64,000 bases of DNA from Chelydra serpentina (GCA_037349315.1 JBAIAC010000219.1:62001-126000), one strand, 5' to 3'. Shown: positions 18,712 through 28,561, numbered from the stretch's first letter. Program-made: numbers and translations. Notes: generated by a model from the letters alone, not told the origin.

Positions 18712-19664
18712 CGCTGGGGAGCGTCTCTCCCCCGGGCTGGCAGCGATCCACCTCATCCGGGGGGAGCTGCGCAGGGCAGGAGGAGCGGCTGTGGGTCCGT
18801 GGGTGCCCGTCCCTGAGATCAGACGCTGGGCTAACTTCCCCATGGTCCGTGGGGCTGGCGGTGGTGCCCAGTGGCCTGTGATCGGACCTGAGGGTTTGCT
18901 GCTGCTGTTGCCGCTCTGCTCCCCAAGAGATGGATCTGGGGGTCCTGCAGCTTTCACCGATCTCCTCCCTCCTGCAGCTGTTGGACCCGCAAGCTGGGGG
19001 GTGAGCCCAGCACGGAAGCAGGACTGTGTTGCCATTTACATGGTCATTTCACAACTTTGGTTGCCAAAAACGCTTGCCAACAATCCTGAATCCAATTTCA
19101 ATATTTTTAAAAAATCAATATCTTAGTCACAAACAGAAAATTCAGTTGTTGACAATTATCTGTGACAAGTTCGGTTTGGGGCGGGGACTGGGCCAGTTTT
19201 CATCAGAGAAACAAAAAATGTTGACTGGCTTCCCTCTAGCCCAGTTACTGCTCTTCTATGGGAAGCACATTGCCCTGACTAGCCAGCAGGCGGGGCAATT
19301 CTAGGGGGACACAGCAATGCGGGGGGCATGGCCCCATCAGTTTTAAAAGGAGGGCTCTGCTGTTCCCATGGATACCTCTCACGTCACCGTGGTTCTGCTG
19401 CAGCCCCAGGTAAGCAATGGGTTCGGGTTACTGGTTAAAGATTTCCTCTTTCCCCATCCCCGCCCCACGCGTCCAGCCTGCAGGAGGGAACGGCTGGCCC
19501 GAGAGCCGTGTTAACATCATCCTGTCGACACTGCGGTCTTAGCAGGATGTCCCTGCCTGTGCACACAGAGAGCTGGAAGCATCGTTCTCAGGGCAGAGGC
19601 TAGTCAGGCGCGGGAGGAGACCACACGCTCAGCCATCTCGGAGAGACCTGGGGACTAAGGGTCT
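18712..19664. repeat. Direct segmental duplication block (copy at 56,830-57,700)
   Basis: From about 18,785 the sequence matches 56,830-57,700 base for base apart from scattered substitutions. It carries donor-like gtaagcaatgggttcg at 19,410. Short frames (e.g. 19026-19304) are not kept in the other copy. No gene is called. Confidence 0.7.
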
Positions 19665-20500
19665 GAAGAAGCTCTCAAGGACTAATTTTTTAAAATAATT
19701 TTTATCAATGAATGGGGAGAAAACATCCAATCACTGCTGATAAGATTGGTGGGTGACAAAATACCGGCAGAGTGGTAATTACTGTTGAGGAGAGGGCAGT
19801 GATACAGAGCGATCTGGCTCATTCGGCAAGCTGGGCCCATTCAAAGGAAACAAGTTTGACCACAGCCAAATGCAAAGTCCGATACCTAGCAACAAGGCAT
19901 GCCGGCCACACCTACAGAATGGGGAAGTGTATCCAGGAAAGCAGTGACTCTGGGAAGGATTGAGGGGCCATAGTGGAGAAGTCACTCAACATGAGCTCCC
20001 AGTGTGGTGAACAGGGCTAAAGCCATCATGAGCAGAGCCGTGAGTAGGATGGGCGGGGGGGACAGCATCAGTGAGGCTGATATTGGAATACTGCATCCAG
20101 TTTTGGTGTCCTCATTTGAAAAAGATGTTGAGAAATTGGAGCTGGGGCAGCAAAGAGCTACCAAATGTTCTGAGGTCTGGAGAAAAATGCCTTCGAGTGA
20201 GCTATTGAAAGAGCTCCACCTGTAAAGCTTATCAAAAGAAGATTGAAAGGTGACCTCATTGAAGTGCTGAAGTTCCTTAATGGAGAGAAAATATTGGGTA
20301 TTAAAGGGCTCTTTAATCTAGCAGAGAAAGGCATAACGAGACCCAATGGCTGGAAGGTAAAAAGAAACAAATTACAAATCAGGGAGGATTATTCAACAGT
20401 GAGGATGATTCACCACAGGAACAAGGTACCAAGGGAAGTGTTCTAATGGTCTCGTCTGACCATAAAGTCTACTAATTTCTGAAAAAGTGAGTGTAGCACT
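19665..20500 (+). mobile_element. CR1-like LINE 3' portion
   Basis: Contains typical CR1 3' phrases: agcgatctggctcattcggc, gaatactgcatccagttttg, ttgaaaggtgacctcattga and gaccataaagtctac. Compared with the duplicate at 57,700-58,660 it lacks about 150 bp after ccaagggaagtg (20,440). It is 5'-truncated with no usable ORF2. Confidence 0.8.
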
Positions 20501-20600
20501 GGGAGCAGCCGCTGATGTTTTCCTGTCTAGCCGGCTTGCTTCCTAGAATGAACACTCATTGAGTGGGGTGATCCCCAGGGAGTCGCTCAAACCTCCCAAG

Positions 20601-21190
20601 TGTCTGGCCAGCGGCAGGACATTAGCACTGCAGGGGAGGGGTGAGTGTGGCAGTGACATCACAAAGGCCTTTTGCAGGACCTCGGCCTATTGGTCAAAGG
20701 TGGTGGGGAGGCGGTGACCTCACAGAGAGATGCTGACATCAGCCAGGCCAGGCCAGGGGCGCAGGGCCAGGGAAACCTCGGAGACCCCCGTGGCTTTGCT
20801 TCAGCAAGTCTCCTTGTCGGGTCTCTCTCGGAGGACTGAGAGAGTATTAGGGTTCACGTACGTGAGCGCCAGGAGGAACCTCTTTCAAATTTTCTCCTTT
20901 CCTTTTACGGACTTTCCTAGAAAACAGACGTCCCTGGTTAAACGGTAAGAGCCTCCGAGAGGTTTGGAACCTGTTCAGTCTGATCCATCTGGTGCCAGCT
21001 GAATTCTAGGCATGGAAAACAGTCGCTTCAGATGGCAGAATTTAATTCCCCACTTAGGATTTTCTCCCTCAGAATCACTGGGGACATTAGAGTTTGTCCT
21101 TTTTTGTTTGACCTTTTCCTCCATCCCTCCCTCCTTTCTCTTCACCTCTTACTTCTTTTGTCATTTCCCCTGTTCCCCTCCCACCACCAG
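20601..21190 (+). promoter_or_regulatory. Promoter/first-exon-like module, copy 1 of 4
   Basis: Conserved block starting tgtctggccagcggcaggac. It contains CRE-like gtgacatcac and gatgctgacatca, an inverted CCAAT box (cctattggtc, about 20,690), and a strong splice-donor consensus cggtaagagcc at 20,945. Copies lie at 29072-29665, 58781-59372 and inverted at 40600-41352. A 72-codon ATG frame (20730-20948) runs to the donor, but the frame differs between copies, so coding is doubtful. It may be the start of a non-coding transcript or an LTR. Identity unknown. Confidence 0.4.
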
Positions 21191-21249
21191 GAGAGGTGTA
21201 GGGGTGTGTGGGGTGTGTTTGTGTGGGTGGAGGGGTGTGTGACAGTGTA

Positions 21250-21301
21250 CCCCATAAGGCTTTATGGGGAGTTGCGTATAAATATATATATAATATATAT
21301 A
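21250..21301. other. Perfect 8-bp hairpin and TATA-like AT tract at array edge
   Basis: ccccataa-ggct-ttatgggg forms an 8-bp stem with a 4-nt loop at 21,250-21,269. It is followed by gcgtataaatatatatataa, which resembles a TATA box and a (TA)n microsatellite. The 57-bp array starts immediately after. The same arrangement stands at 59,432-59,483. Confidence 0.7.
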
Positions 21302-22275
21302 CCCGGTGTCACTGTTGCTCTCTGAGAGAGAAGCTGTGTGCATTACCCCACGTGGCCACCCGGTGTCACTGTTAGTCTCTGAGAGAGACGCTGTGTGCAT
21401 TACCCCACGTGGCCACCCGGTGTCACTGTTGTTCTCTGAGAGAGATGCTGTGTGCATTACCCCACGTGGCCACCCAGTGTCACTGTTGTTCTCTGAGAGA
21501 GATGCTGTGTGCATTACCCCACGTGGCCACCCGGTGTCACTGTTGCTCGCTGAGAGAGACGCTGTGTGCGTTACCCCACGTGGCCACCCAGTGTCACTGT
21601 CGCTCTCTGAGAGAGATGCTGTGTGCGTTACCCCACGTGGCCACCCGGTGTCACTGTCGCTCTCTGAGAGAGACGCTGTGTGCGTTACCCCATGTGGCCA
21701 CCCGGTGTCGCTGTTGCTCTCTGAGAGAGACGCTGTGTGCGTTACCCCACGTGGCCACCCGGTGTCACTGTTGCTCTCTGAGAGAGACGCTGTGTGCGTT
21801 ACCCCACGTGGCCAGGCGGTGTCACTGTTGCTCTCTGAGAGATGCTGTGTGCATTACCCCACGTGGCCACCCGGTGTCACTGTTGCTCTCTGAGAGATGC
21901 TGTGTGCGTTACCCCACGTGGCCACCCGGTGTCACTGTTGCTCTCTGAGAGAGATGCTGTGTGCATTACCCCACGTGGCCACCCGGTGTCACTGTTGCTC
22001 TCTGAGAGATGCTGTGTGCGTTACCCCACGTGGCCACCCGGTGTCACTGTTGCTCTCTGAGAGAGATGCTGTGTGCATTACCCCACGTGGCCACCCAGTG
22101 TCACTGTTGCTCTCTGAGAGAGACGCTGTGTGCGTTACCCCACGTGGCCACCCGGTGTCGCTGTTGCTCTCTGAGAGATGCTGTGTGCATTACCCCACGT
22201 GGCCACTCGGTGTCACTGTTGCTCTCTGAGAGAGACGCTGTGTGCATTACCCCACGTGGCCACCCAGTGTCACTG
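21302..22275 (-). repeat. 57-bp minisatellite (about 17 units), reverse orientation
   Basis: Units read ggtgtcactgttgctctctg, agagagacgctgtgtgcatt, accccacgtggccaccc, the reverse complement of the array at 3001-4614. Nearly every unit keeps CACGTG; one reads catgtgg. Some units are 55 bp, losing a GA pair (ctctgagagatgc). The direct-duplication partner array at 59484-60914 has about 25 units, so copy number changed after duplication. Long frames here are repeat artefacts. Confidence 0.95.
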
Positions 22276-22549
22276 GGGGTCCCTCAGCACCATCTGCTGT
22301 GTGAGGTGGTAGAAAGCCCCAAAGGGCCCATTGTACCCCTGGGGAGGGGGAAGCCCAAGGGGCCCGCTGCCACTCTGGCCACTGCAGGGGAAGCCCCAGG
22401 GGGCCTTTGGGGCCGGGCTCTGCTGGGTGTTTATTCATTCCTGTCATCGCTGTGGAAGTGTAAACAGAGAGAATTTGCTCCTCTTTTCTATGCGGAACAA
22501 AAGGCAGCGGCTGAAACATTTCCAGGGCTGTAAGTAATACAACAGAAAC
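22276..22549. other. Spacer between minisatellite and iMet gene
   Basis: Matches 60,915-61,185. Contains GC-rich short repeats (gccccaaagggcccattgta) and no gene. It is the 3' flank of the minus-strand initiator tRNA gene. Confidence 0.5.
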
Positions 22550-22621
22550 TAGCAGAGGATGGTTTCGATCCATCGACCTCTGGGTTATGGGCCCAGCACG
22601 CTTCCGCTGCGCCACTCTGCT
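22550..22621 (-). tRNA. Initiator tRNA-Met (CAT)
   Basis: 72 nt, AGCAGAGTGGCGCAGCGGAA onward, with anticodon stem CTGGG/CCCAG and loop CCCATAA, the hallmark of initiator tRNA. It matches the human initiator sequence at every base as I recall it. The A1-T72 pair and the three G-C pairs of the anticodon stem, used for initiator identity, are present. No T4 run lies within about 45 nt downstream, unlike the copies at 26203 and 49159. Very likely functional in sequence. Confidence 0.96.
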
Positions 22622-22712
22622 CTGTGTGCTTGTGGGTGTGTTTGTGTGTCTGTGAGTAATATTTTAAAATAATGCAAAATGTATTTGTCAATAAATAAAT
22701 GTGGAGCCTCCA

Positions 22713-22837
22713 TAGGGTGACCAGATGTCCCGATTTTATAGGGACAGTCCCGATTTGTGGGTCTTTTCTTTTATATAGGCTCCTCTTAAACCCCACCCCC
22801 TGTCCCGATTTTTCACATGCGCTGTCTGGTCACCCTA
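22713..22837. mobile_element. MITE (gggtgaccagat family)
   Basis: A 125-bp palindromic element from tagggtgaccagatgtcccg to gctgtctggtcacccta, bounded by TA on each side. Copy in the duplicate at 61351-61474. Confidence 0.8.
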
Positions 22838-23059
22838 AGCCTCCAGCATGGCAGTGGGGAGCACAGGCTACCGGATGCACAGAGATGGGAGATCACCCTG
22901 CAGCCCCCTCCCCCGGGACACAGACCCAGTGGTGAGGCGTCACCTTTCTGCAATGACATGCCCGCGCTGTTGGGGAGGGACACATGACCACGCTTGTGGC
23001 TTCCCTTTGCTTCCCCATAAGAAAGTCATTTTTTTGCAGGGGAACAAATAAATCTGCGG

Positions 23060-23166
23060 GGGTGGGGGGACAGGGGGTGGGAGTTAAGAGGAGCCTATAT
23101 ACATATATATAAGAGGAGCCAAAAATCGGGACTGACCCTATAAAATCGGCACATCTGGTCACCCTA
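23060..23166. mobile_element. MITE (gggtgaccagat family), partial, with (TA)n
   Basis: The right terminus cacatctggtcaccctat is intact and the left end is absent. A tatatacatatatataagag insertion distinguishes it from the duplicate at 61692-61792, which lacks that expansion. Confidence 0.7.
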
Positions 23167-23214
23167 TGCTGGCTCCACATTTATTTATTGAAAAATAAAA
23201 ATATTGTGCACAGA

Positions 23215-23251
23215 TTTTTATTTTATTTTATTTTATTTTATTTTATTTTTT
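23215..23251. repeat. (TTTTA)n microsatellite
   Basis: Six or seven TTTTA repeats. The duplicate at 61841-61872 has fewer, showing independent length change. Confidence 0.9.
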
Positions 23252-23403
23252 GGGCAGAATCCCTTCAGGAGTAAAACCTACTTGGCCAAACTCAGCTGCC
23301 CTGTGAATAGATGCTGCAGGCTGAATACTGAGTGGGTGCCTCAGTTTCCCCTATGCCTCAGTTTCCCCTATGCCTTTCTTAAGTCTCTAGGTGGGATAAG
23401 GGG

Positions 23404-23989
23404 TGTGATTGTTGCAAAGCCCTAGAGGGCCAGTGTGATGACACAGAAGGGCCGACACCCTGTCTCCTGGCAACTGCTGGCCTGGGCCCCTCCCCTGCAA
23501 AGGTGCCGGCTGAAGGGGTTGGGGAACAAAGGGATCAGTGATCTCCTGGCCCAGGAAGGAGACAAAGGCAGAGGTGGGGCTGGAGAGTTCGGAGCTGGCT
23601 GGGGACATGGAGGGAGGTCCAGACGGACCTCTGGCCTCCCCACCCCCCAAGATGGACCTGACTGAGGGGTCCTGTTCTCTGTACCTACAAGCTCTGGTTT
23701 AGACCCTGTTCCTATCGTCTAATAAACCTTCTGTTTTACTGGCTGGCTGAGAGTCACGTCTGACGGTGGAGTCGGGGGCAGGGCCCTCTGGCTTCCCCAG
23801 GAGCCTCACCCGGGCGGACTCGCTGCGGTGAAGAAGGGGATGCTGAATGCTCTGGGTCAGACCCAGGAAGGTGGAAGCTGGGGAAGCTTCTTGCCCTGGA
23901 GACAGTCGGCTCAGCGAGGAGGCTCCTCCAGAGTCCTGACTGGCTTCATAGGGAGCAGTTCCAGAGCATCGCCCGGGGACTCTGTGACA
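23404..23989 (+). mobile_element. Solo-LTR-like block
   Basis: Runs from tgtgattgttgcaaagccct to gggactctgtgaca (TG...CA). It has a polyadenylation signal in gtctaataaaccttctg (about 23,720) followed by gctggctgagagtcacgtct, a 3' R/U5-like arrangement also seen in 32843-33900 and, reversed, in 53764-54195. No internal retroviral genes are visible. Start position is uncertain. Confidence 0.55.
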
Positions 23990-24010
23990 GGGGCATCGAC
24001 AGAGCAGTGA

Positions 24011-25690
24011 CTGGGGAGCCCAGCCCCTCACAGCCCCTCCCCCTCACACTGACACCCCCATGGACCCTCCCCCTCACAGCTCCTCCCCCTCACACTGACA
24101 CCCCCATGGACCCTCCCCCTCACAGCCCCTCCCCCTCACACTGACATCTCCATGGACCCTCCCCTCACAGCTCCTCCCCCTCACACTGACACCCCCATGG
24201 ACCCTCCCCCTCACAGCCCCTCCCCCTCACACTGACACCCCCATAGACCCTCCCCCTCACAGCCCCTCCCCCTCACACTGACACCCCCATGGACCCTCCC
24301 CCTCACAGCCCCTCCCCCTCACACTGACACCCCCATGGACCCTCCCCCTCACAGCCCCTCCCCCTCACACTGACATCTCCATTGACCCTCCCCTCACAGC
24401 TCCTCCCCCTCACACTGACACCCCCATGGACCCTCCCCCTCACAGCCCCTCCCCCTCACACTGACACCCCCATAGACCCTCCCCCTCACAGCCCCTCCCC
24501 CTCACACTGACACCCCCATGGACCCTCCCCCTCACAGCCCCTCCCCCTCACACTGACACCCCCATGGACCCTCCTCCTCACAGCCCCTCCCCTCACACTG
24601 ACACCCCCATGGACCCTCCCCCTCACAGCCCCTCCCCTCACACTGACACCCCCATGGACCCTCCCCCTCACAGCCCCTCCCTTCACACTGACACCCCCAT
24701 GGACCCTCCCCCTCACAGCCCCTCCCCCTCACACTGACACCCCCATGGACCCTCCCCCTCACAGCCCCTCCCCCTCACACTGACACCTCCATGGACCCTC
24801 CCCCTCACAGCCCCTCGCCTCACACTGACACCCCCATGGACCCTCCTCCTCACAGCTCCTCCCCCTCACACTGACACCCCCATGGACCCTCCTCCTCACA
24901 ACCCCTCCCCCTCACACTGACACCCCCATGGACCCTCCTCCTCACACCCCCTCCCCCTCACACTGACACCCCCATGGACCCTCCCCCTCACAGCCCCTCC
25001 CCCTCACACTGACACCTCCATGGACCCTCCCCCTCACAGCCCCTCCCCCGCACACTGACACCCCCATGGACCCTCCCCCTCACAGCCCCTCCCCCTCACT
25101 CTGAATCCCCCATGGACCGTCCTCCTCACAGCCCCTCCCCCTCACACTGACACCCCCATGGACCCTCCCCATCACAGCCCCTCCCCCTCACACTGCACCC
25201 CCATGGACCCTCCCTCTCACAGACCCTCCCCCCACAGAGACACTCCATAGCCCTCCCCCTCACAGCCCCTCCCCTTCACACTGACACCCCCATGGACCTT
25301 CCCCCTCACAGACTCTCCCCCTCACACTGACACACCCCTGGACCCTCCCCATCACAGCCCCTCCCCCTCACACTGCACCCCCATGGACCCTCCCTCTCAC
25401 AGACCCTCCCCCCACAGAGACACTCCATAGCCCTCCCCCTCACAGCCCCTCCCCTTCACACTGACACCCCCATGGACCTTCCCCCTCACAGACTCTCCCC
25501 CTCACACTGACACACCCCTGGACCCTCCCCCTCACAGCCCCTCCCCCTCACACTGACACCCCCATGGACCCTCCCTCTCACAGCCGCTCCCCCCACAGAG
25601 ACACTCCATAGCCCTCCCCCTCACAGCCCCTCCCCTTCACACTGACACCCCCATGGACCCCCCCTCACAGCCCCTCCCTTCACACACGCA
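24011..25690. repeat. 46-bp C-rich minisatellite (about 36 units)
   Basis: Units read cacagcccctccccctcaca, ctgacacccccatggaccct, ccccct. The minus strand of each unit contains GGGGGAGGGG, a 6-nt loop, then GGGGGAGGG, which meets the G3+N1-7 G-quadruplex rule. Variants include catagaccc, gacatctcc and units shortened by one C. A stretch of about 190 bp near 25,160-25,350 is repeated without change at 25,340-25,530, a recent four-unit duplication. Sister arrays: 47756-48635 and 62640-63570. Confidence 0.95.
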
Positions 25691-26202
25691 GGGACTTGTT
25701 CGCTGGGCTCTGACATTACAAACCCAGGGGGGAGGTTTCTGAGGATTTACTCCCTGAGCCCCTCCCCCTCTCACCGCTCCCCTGAGTGCAGAGGGGCTGG
25801 GCTCAGGCAGCCAGTTTCACCCAGGGATTTCCCAGCCCAGGCCCCCGAGTCTCCTCTGCCCGTATCTACCAGTGACACTGCGCGTGGGCGGCGGCTACAA
25901 GGGGCTCGGGGAGGCAGAACCTCCCCCAACGGGGCAAGAAATGCTGGTGGGACGCACCCCCCTTGGAGGGGGCTGGGCCGCTGCCTTGGGACAGACCCTC
26001 CCGAGGAGTGGGGGAGCCACCGGCACTCAGACCTCACGCACAGGCCTGGCTCTCGCCTTCAGCCCAGGCAGCCAGAGGGGCCGGGGAGCTCCCTGGCAGT
26101 CCGACCCCTCAGCCACCTCCTGCCTCACGGCCTCGGCTCCTGGCGCTCTGCTGGTCGCCCCCTCGCTTGCAGGCCCAGAGCAAAAAGAAACAAGCACCTG
26201 CC
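25691..26202. repeat. Shared flank between 46-bp array and iMet gene
   Basis: Almost identical to 48,636-49,158 and to 63,571-64,000 (cut by the window end). Contains gcagggacttgttcgctggg and acactgcgcgtgggcggcgg. Frames through it (e.g. 25872-26663) run across a tRNA gene and differ between copies, so they are not genes. Confidence 0.7.
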
Positions 26203-26274
26203 TAGCAGAGGATGGTTTCGATCCATTGACCTCTGGGTTATGGGCCCAGCACGCTGCCGCTGCCCCACTCTGCT
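26203..26274 (-). tRNA. Initiator tRNA-Met (CAT), diverged
   Basis: 72 nt. It differs from 22550-22621 at three sites: GGCGC to GGGGC in the D-stem, GGAAGC to GGCAGC in the D-loop, and GTCG to GTCA before the T-stem. Acceptor, anticodon arm (CTGGG-CCCATAA-CCCAG) and T-arm are intact. A T5 terminator lies about 15 nt downstream. The D-stem change may weaken folding. Confidence 0.85.
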
Positions 26275-26667
26275 GGGTCTCTGCCTCCAGCATCCAGCAC
26301 CCAGCCTCCAGCATCCACACTAGCGCCTTGCGAGCGCTGGCGCTGGCCAGCAGAGATCTCAGCCACAATGCCCCAGATGGGCAAACGCTGTGGGCTCCTG
26401 AAGCCTCTGCCCCCCTATGGATGTGGGGTTTCCTTCTTCCCTTGCTCTTTCTCAGCAAGGGGAAGGAAAGAAGCTCTCCTTCAAGCTGGAGTCACAAGGG
26501 CGAGGTAAGGATGACTTCCTGGGAGCCAGCTCCAGTTCTTTGCTCTACCAGCCGACCCACCGAAGAGCTGCCACCACTTTCTCCAGGGTCGCCCAGCGGT
26601 GTGTGCCAGGGCGAGCGCCAGCCAAGCGGATGGAGTTTGAAGGGAAGGGGCAGTGCGCAGTGACAGA

Positions 26668-26740
26668 GTTTCTGTGGTGTAGTGGTTATCACGTTTGCCT
26701 AACACGCAAAAAGCCCCTGGTTCAAAACCAAGCAGAAACA
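26668..26740 (+). tRNA. tRNA-Val (AAC)
   Basis: 73 nt. Acceptor GTTTCTG/CAGAAAC is perfect. The D-arm is GTGGTGTAGTGGTTATCAC. Anticodon stem TTTGC/GCAAA holds loop CTAACAC (AAC). T-stem CCTGG/CCAAG has one C-A mismatch, and the B box is GGTTCAAAACC. A T4 terminator lies about 13 nt downstream. Sister of 49616-49688. Confidence 0.82.
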
Positions 26741-27271
26741 TGATGGCTTCCTTTTCCCTAGCTGTCCAGCAAGACACTCCTCCATCTGCCACTGGCCTGT
26801 CCCTGGGATAACCCCAACCCCACAGGACAGAGGGTGGGGAAATGAGCTGAGAAAGCGCCTTGGCATCAGCCAGGGAAAACTGCAGGATCTGGGCCAGTCA
26901 CCTCTTGGAGCCTTGTGGCTTGGCCTCCTCTGCCCTTGGAGGTTGGCCTGCAGAGCCCAGCTCTTCCCACTTGCCAAAGGAGGAAGTGAGGCGGGAATGG
27001 GGCAAAGGAGGAAGGTCGTGCTGAGGAAGGCAGGGCAGAAGCTAAGCGGCTCAGTGGGGTTAGTCGAGCGCCACCGTTCGTTCTGCCAAGGCCTGGGGAG
27101 GTGCTGTGGATGAGATTGAAGATCTGAAGGTTTCTGGCTGGATGCCAGGCTCTAGCTCACCCCTTCCCCCTGGGCATGGCGTGCTGGGCTTTCTCCTGGG
27201 TGTGCAGCTGTGCCCTGAACTCACGAGTTTCCCTCATTTCAGAGGCAACATGTGCAGAGGGCGGGATGTGG
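26741..27271. other. Val 3' flank and truncated Phe relic
   Basis: 26,741-26,930 matches the flank after other Val genes. Near 27,105-27,160 lies a truncated copy of the Phe relic at 7198-7270, with matching flank (ggctggatgccaggctctag). No intact gene. Confidence 0.5.
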
Positions 27272-27447
27272 CGGGCAGGGATAGCTCAGTGGTGTGAGCA
27301 TTGGCCTGCTAAACCCGGGATTGTAAATTCAATCCTTGAGGGGGCCATTTAGTGATCTGGGGCAAAAATTGGGGATTGGTCCTGCTTTGAGCAGGGGGTT
27401 GGACTAGATGACCTCCTAAGGTCCCTAACAACCCTGATATTGTATGA
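27272..27447 (+). mobile_element. Turtle tRNA-derived SINE
   Basis: Full head (cagggatagctcagtggtgt), B box region mutated to gtaaattcaatcc, body (gagggggccatttagtgatc) and CR1-like tail (gagcagggggttggactaga). Same family as 6282-6469. Confidence 0.9.
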
Positions 27448-28103
27448 ACACTTGTACATTCCACACGGATAACAAGGAACAGACTGACCCAGCCTAAAGA
27501 CAGGGGCAAAGGGGAATCTGACGGATAGAGCTGTTTTGTTCGAACCAACATGTACAAGGTGGGAGACGGCACCTTACTGCGTAGAGGGGTTGTACTTTGT
27601 TACGTAGAAGGGTTGCACCTCAATACGTCGGGAGTGATGTGTAACTTGTTTGTACCTGTGTATAAGAATTCACCCCCCAGGAGTTGTCTCTGGCTTTAGA
27701 ATCGGTCACCACCAGTGACCCATTCAGAGCACCACACCGGTGGCGTCTGACAACAGCCTGTTACTGAAACATGCTGTAAGGTTGCTGGTGACATTCAAAG
27801 GACCCCCGCCCAGGAGGGTGTTCAATGAGCATTAACCAGCCGGGGAGTTGTCATGATGGGATTTGCAATTCAGTGACAGATGCCAAACCACCACACTCTG
27901 GGGACTGCTCAAGTCTATGACTCAGTTGCACGAGACCACACCAGGGGGATTGTCCGACCCAGTGACTCAGCAAAGCCCACCCGGACATAGCTGGGCAAGT
28001 ATTTTCTAGGCACATGATCTAAGGGTATAAAATAGGAGACTGTGGCAAAATATTAGCAGGCTATTTTGTTAACTAGTTGGCCAGTTTGTCTAATGGGCTC
28101 ATC
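27448..28103. other. Unassigned; possible LTR-like remnant
   Basis: No gene is seen. gtacctgtgtataagaattc (about 27,652) resembles a TATA region of an LTR, followed by ctgacaacagcctgttactg, but no boundary repeats support this. Confidence 0.3.
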
Positions 28104-28174
28104 CCTCTATTGGCCAGAAACCAAACCTAGACCTCCCGCTGTAGCTATGACTTCTGCTACTGAACCACCAATGC
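28104..28174 (-). pseudogene. tRNA-Gly relic
   Basis: The reverse complement starts GCATTGGTGGTTCAGTAGCA, the 5' half of vertebrate tRNA-Gly-GCC/CCC, and ends TTTCTGGCCAATAG with a partly matching acceptor. The anticodon arm is destroyed (AGTCATAGCTACAGC) and the T-arm reads CTAGG-TTTGGTT-TCTGG. Not functional. It represents a Gly isoacceptor distinct from the three TCC genes. Confidence 0.65.
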
Positions 28175-28561
28175 GCTAACTCCTCTTGTGAGACATTTCC
28201 TTCTGCACAATACTGCTGCTAGTCCAGCTATTGACTCCAGGAGACATTTTTCTTAGCCTGGTTTTGTGGTCACTTCTTTCTCTAGCAAAGGTCAATACCT
28301 GGCCCTGTGCTCCAGACATCGTCATTCAAATCAAGCTTCAAGTGAACAATTCTTTCCCATTCCCACTCTGTGGGAGGGGAGACTTTGCAAAGCCCTCTCT
28401 GTGCTACTGCACATGGCTAAGCAAAGAGAACAAACCCCAAATCCCCCCTGTGCGTTGGGAGCCAGGTTTGCTGTTTGATTTCTGCATTTCAGGTGATTTC
28501 AAGCCCAGGCTTTGGGATTATTTACTAGTGTCTCTGGCATTGCAGCACTACTGTGCTCAGA
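28175..28561. other. Intergenic 5' region of tRNA-Ser
   Basis: No gene is seen. A 174-codon frame (28231-28755) reads straight through the tRNA-Ser gene and is therefore dismissed. Confidence 0.5.

Noticed and set aside
20730..20948. 72-codon first-exon peptide upstream of a splice donor
   Set aside because: The frame is shifted in the copy at 58,912 and altered at 29,201, so I treat the module as non-coding until transcripts are seen.
24486..24762. Gly/Val-rich repeat protein on the minus strand
   Set aside because: Translation of the 46-bp G-rich strand; unit length is not a multiple of three, so frames drift quickly.
25872..26663. 263-codon plus-strand frame, also 48918-49673
   Set aside because: Reads across a minus-strand initiator tRNA gene and low-complexity flanks; not conserved in frame between the copies.
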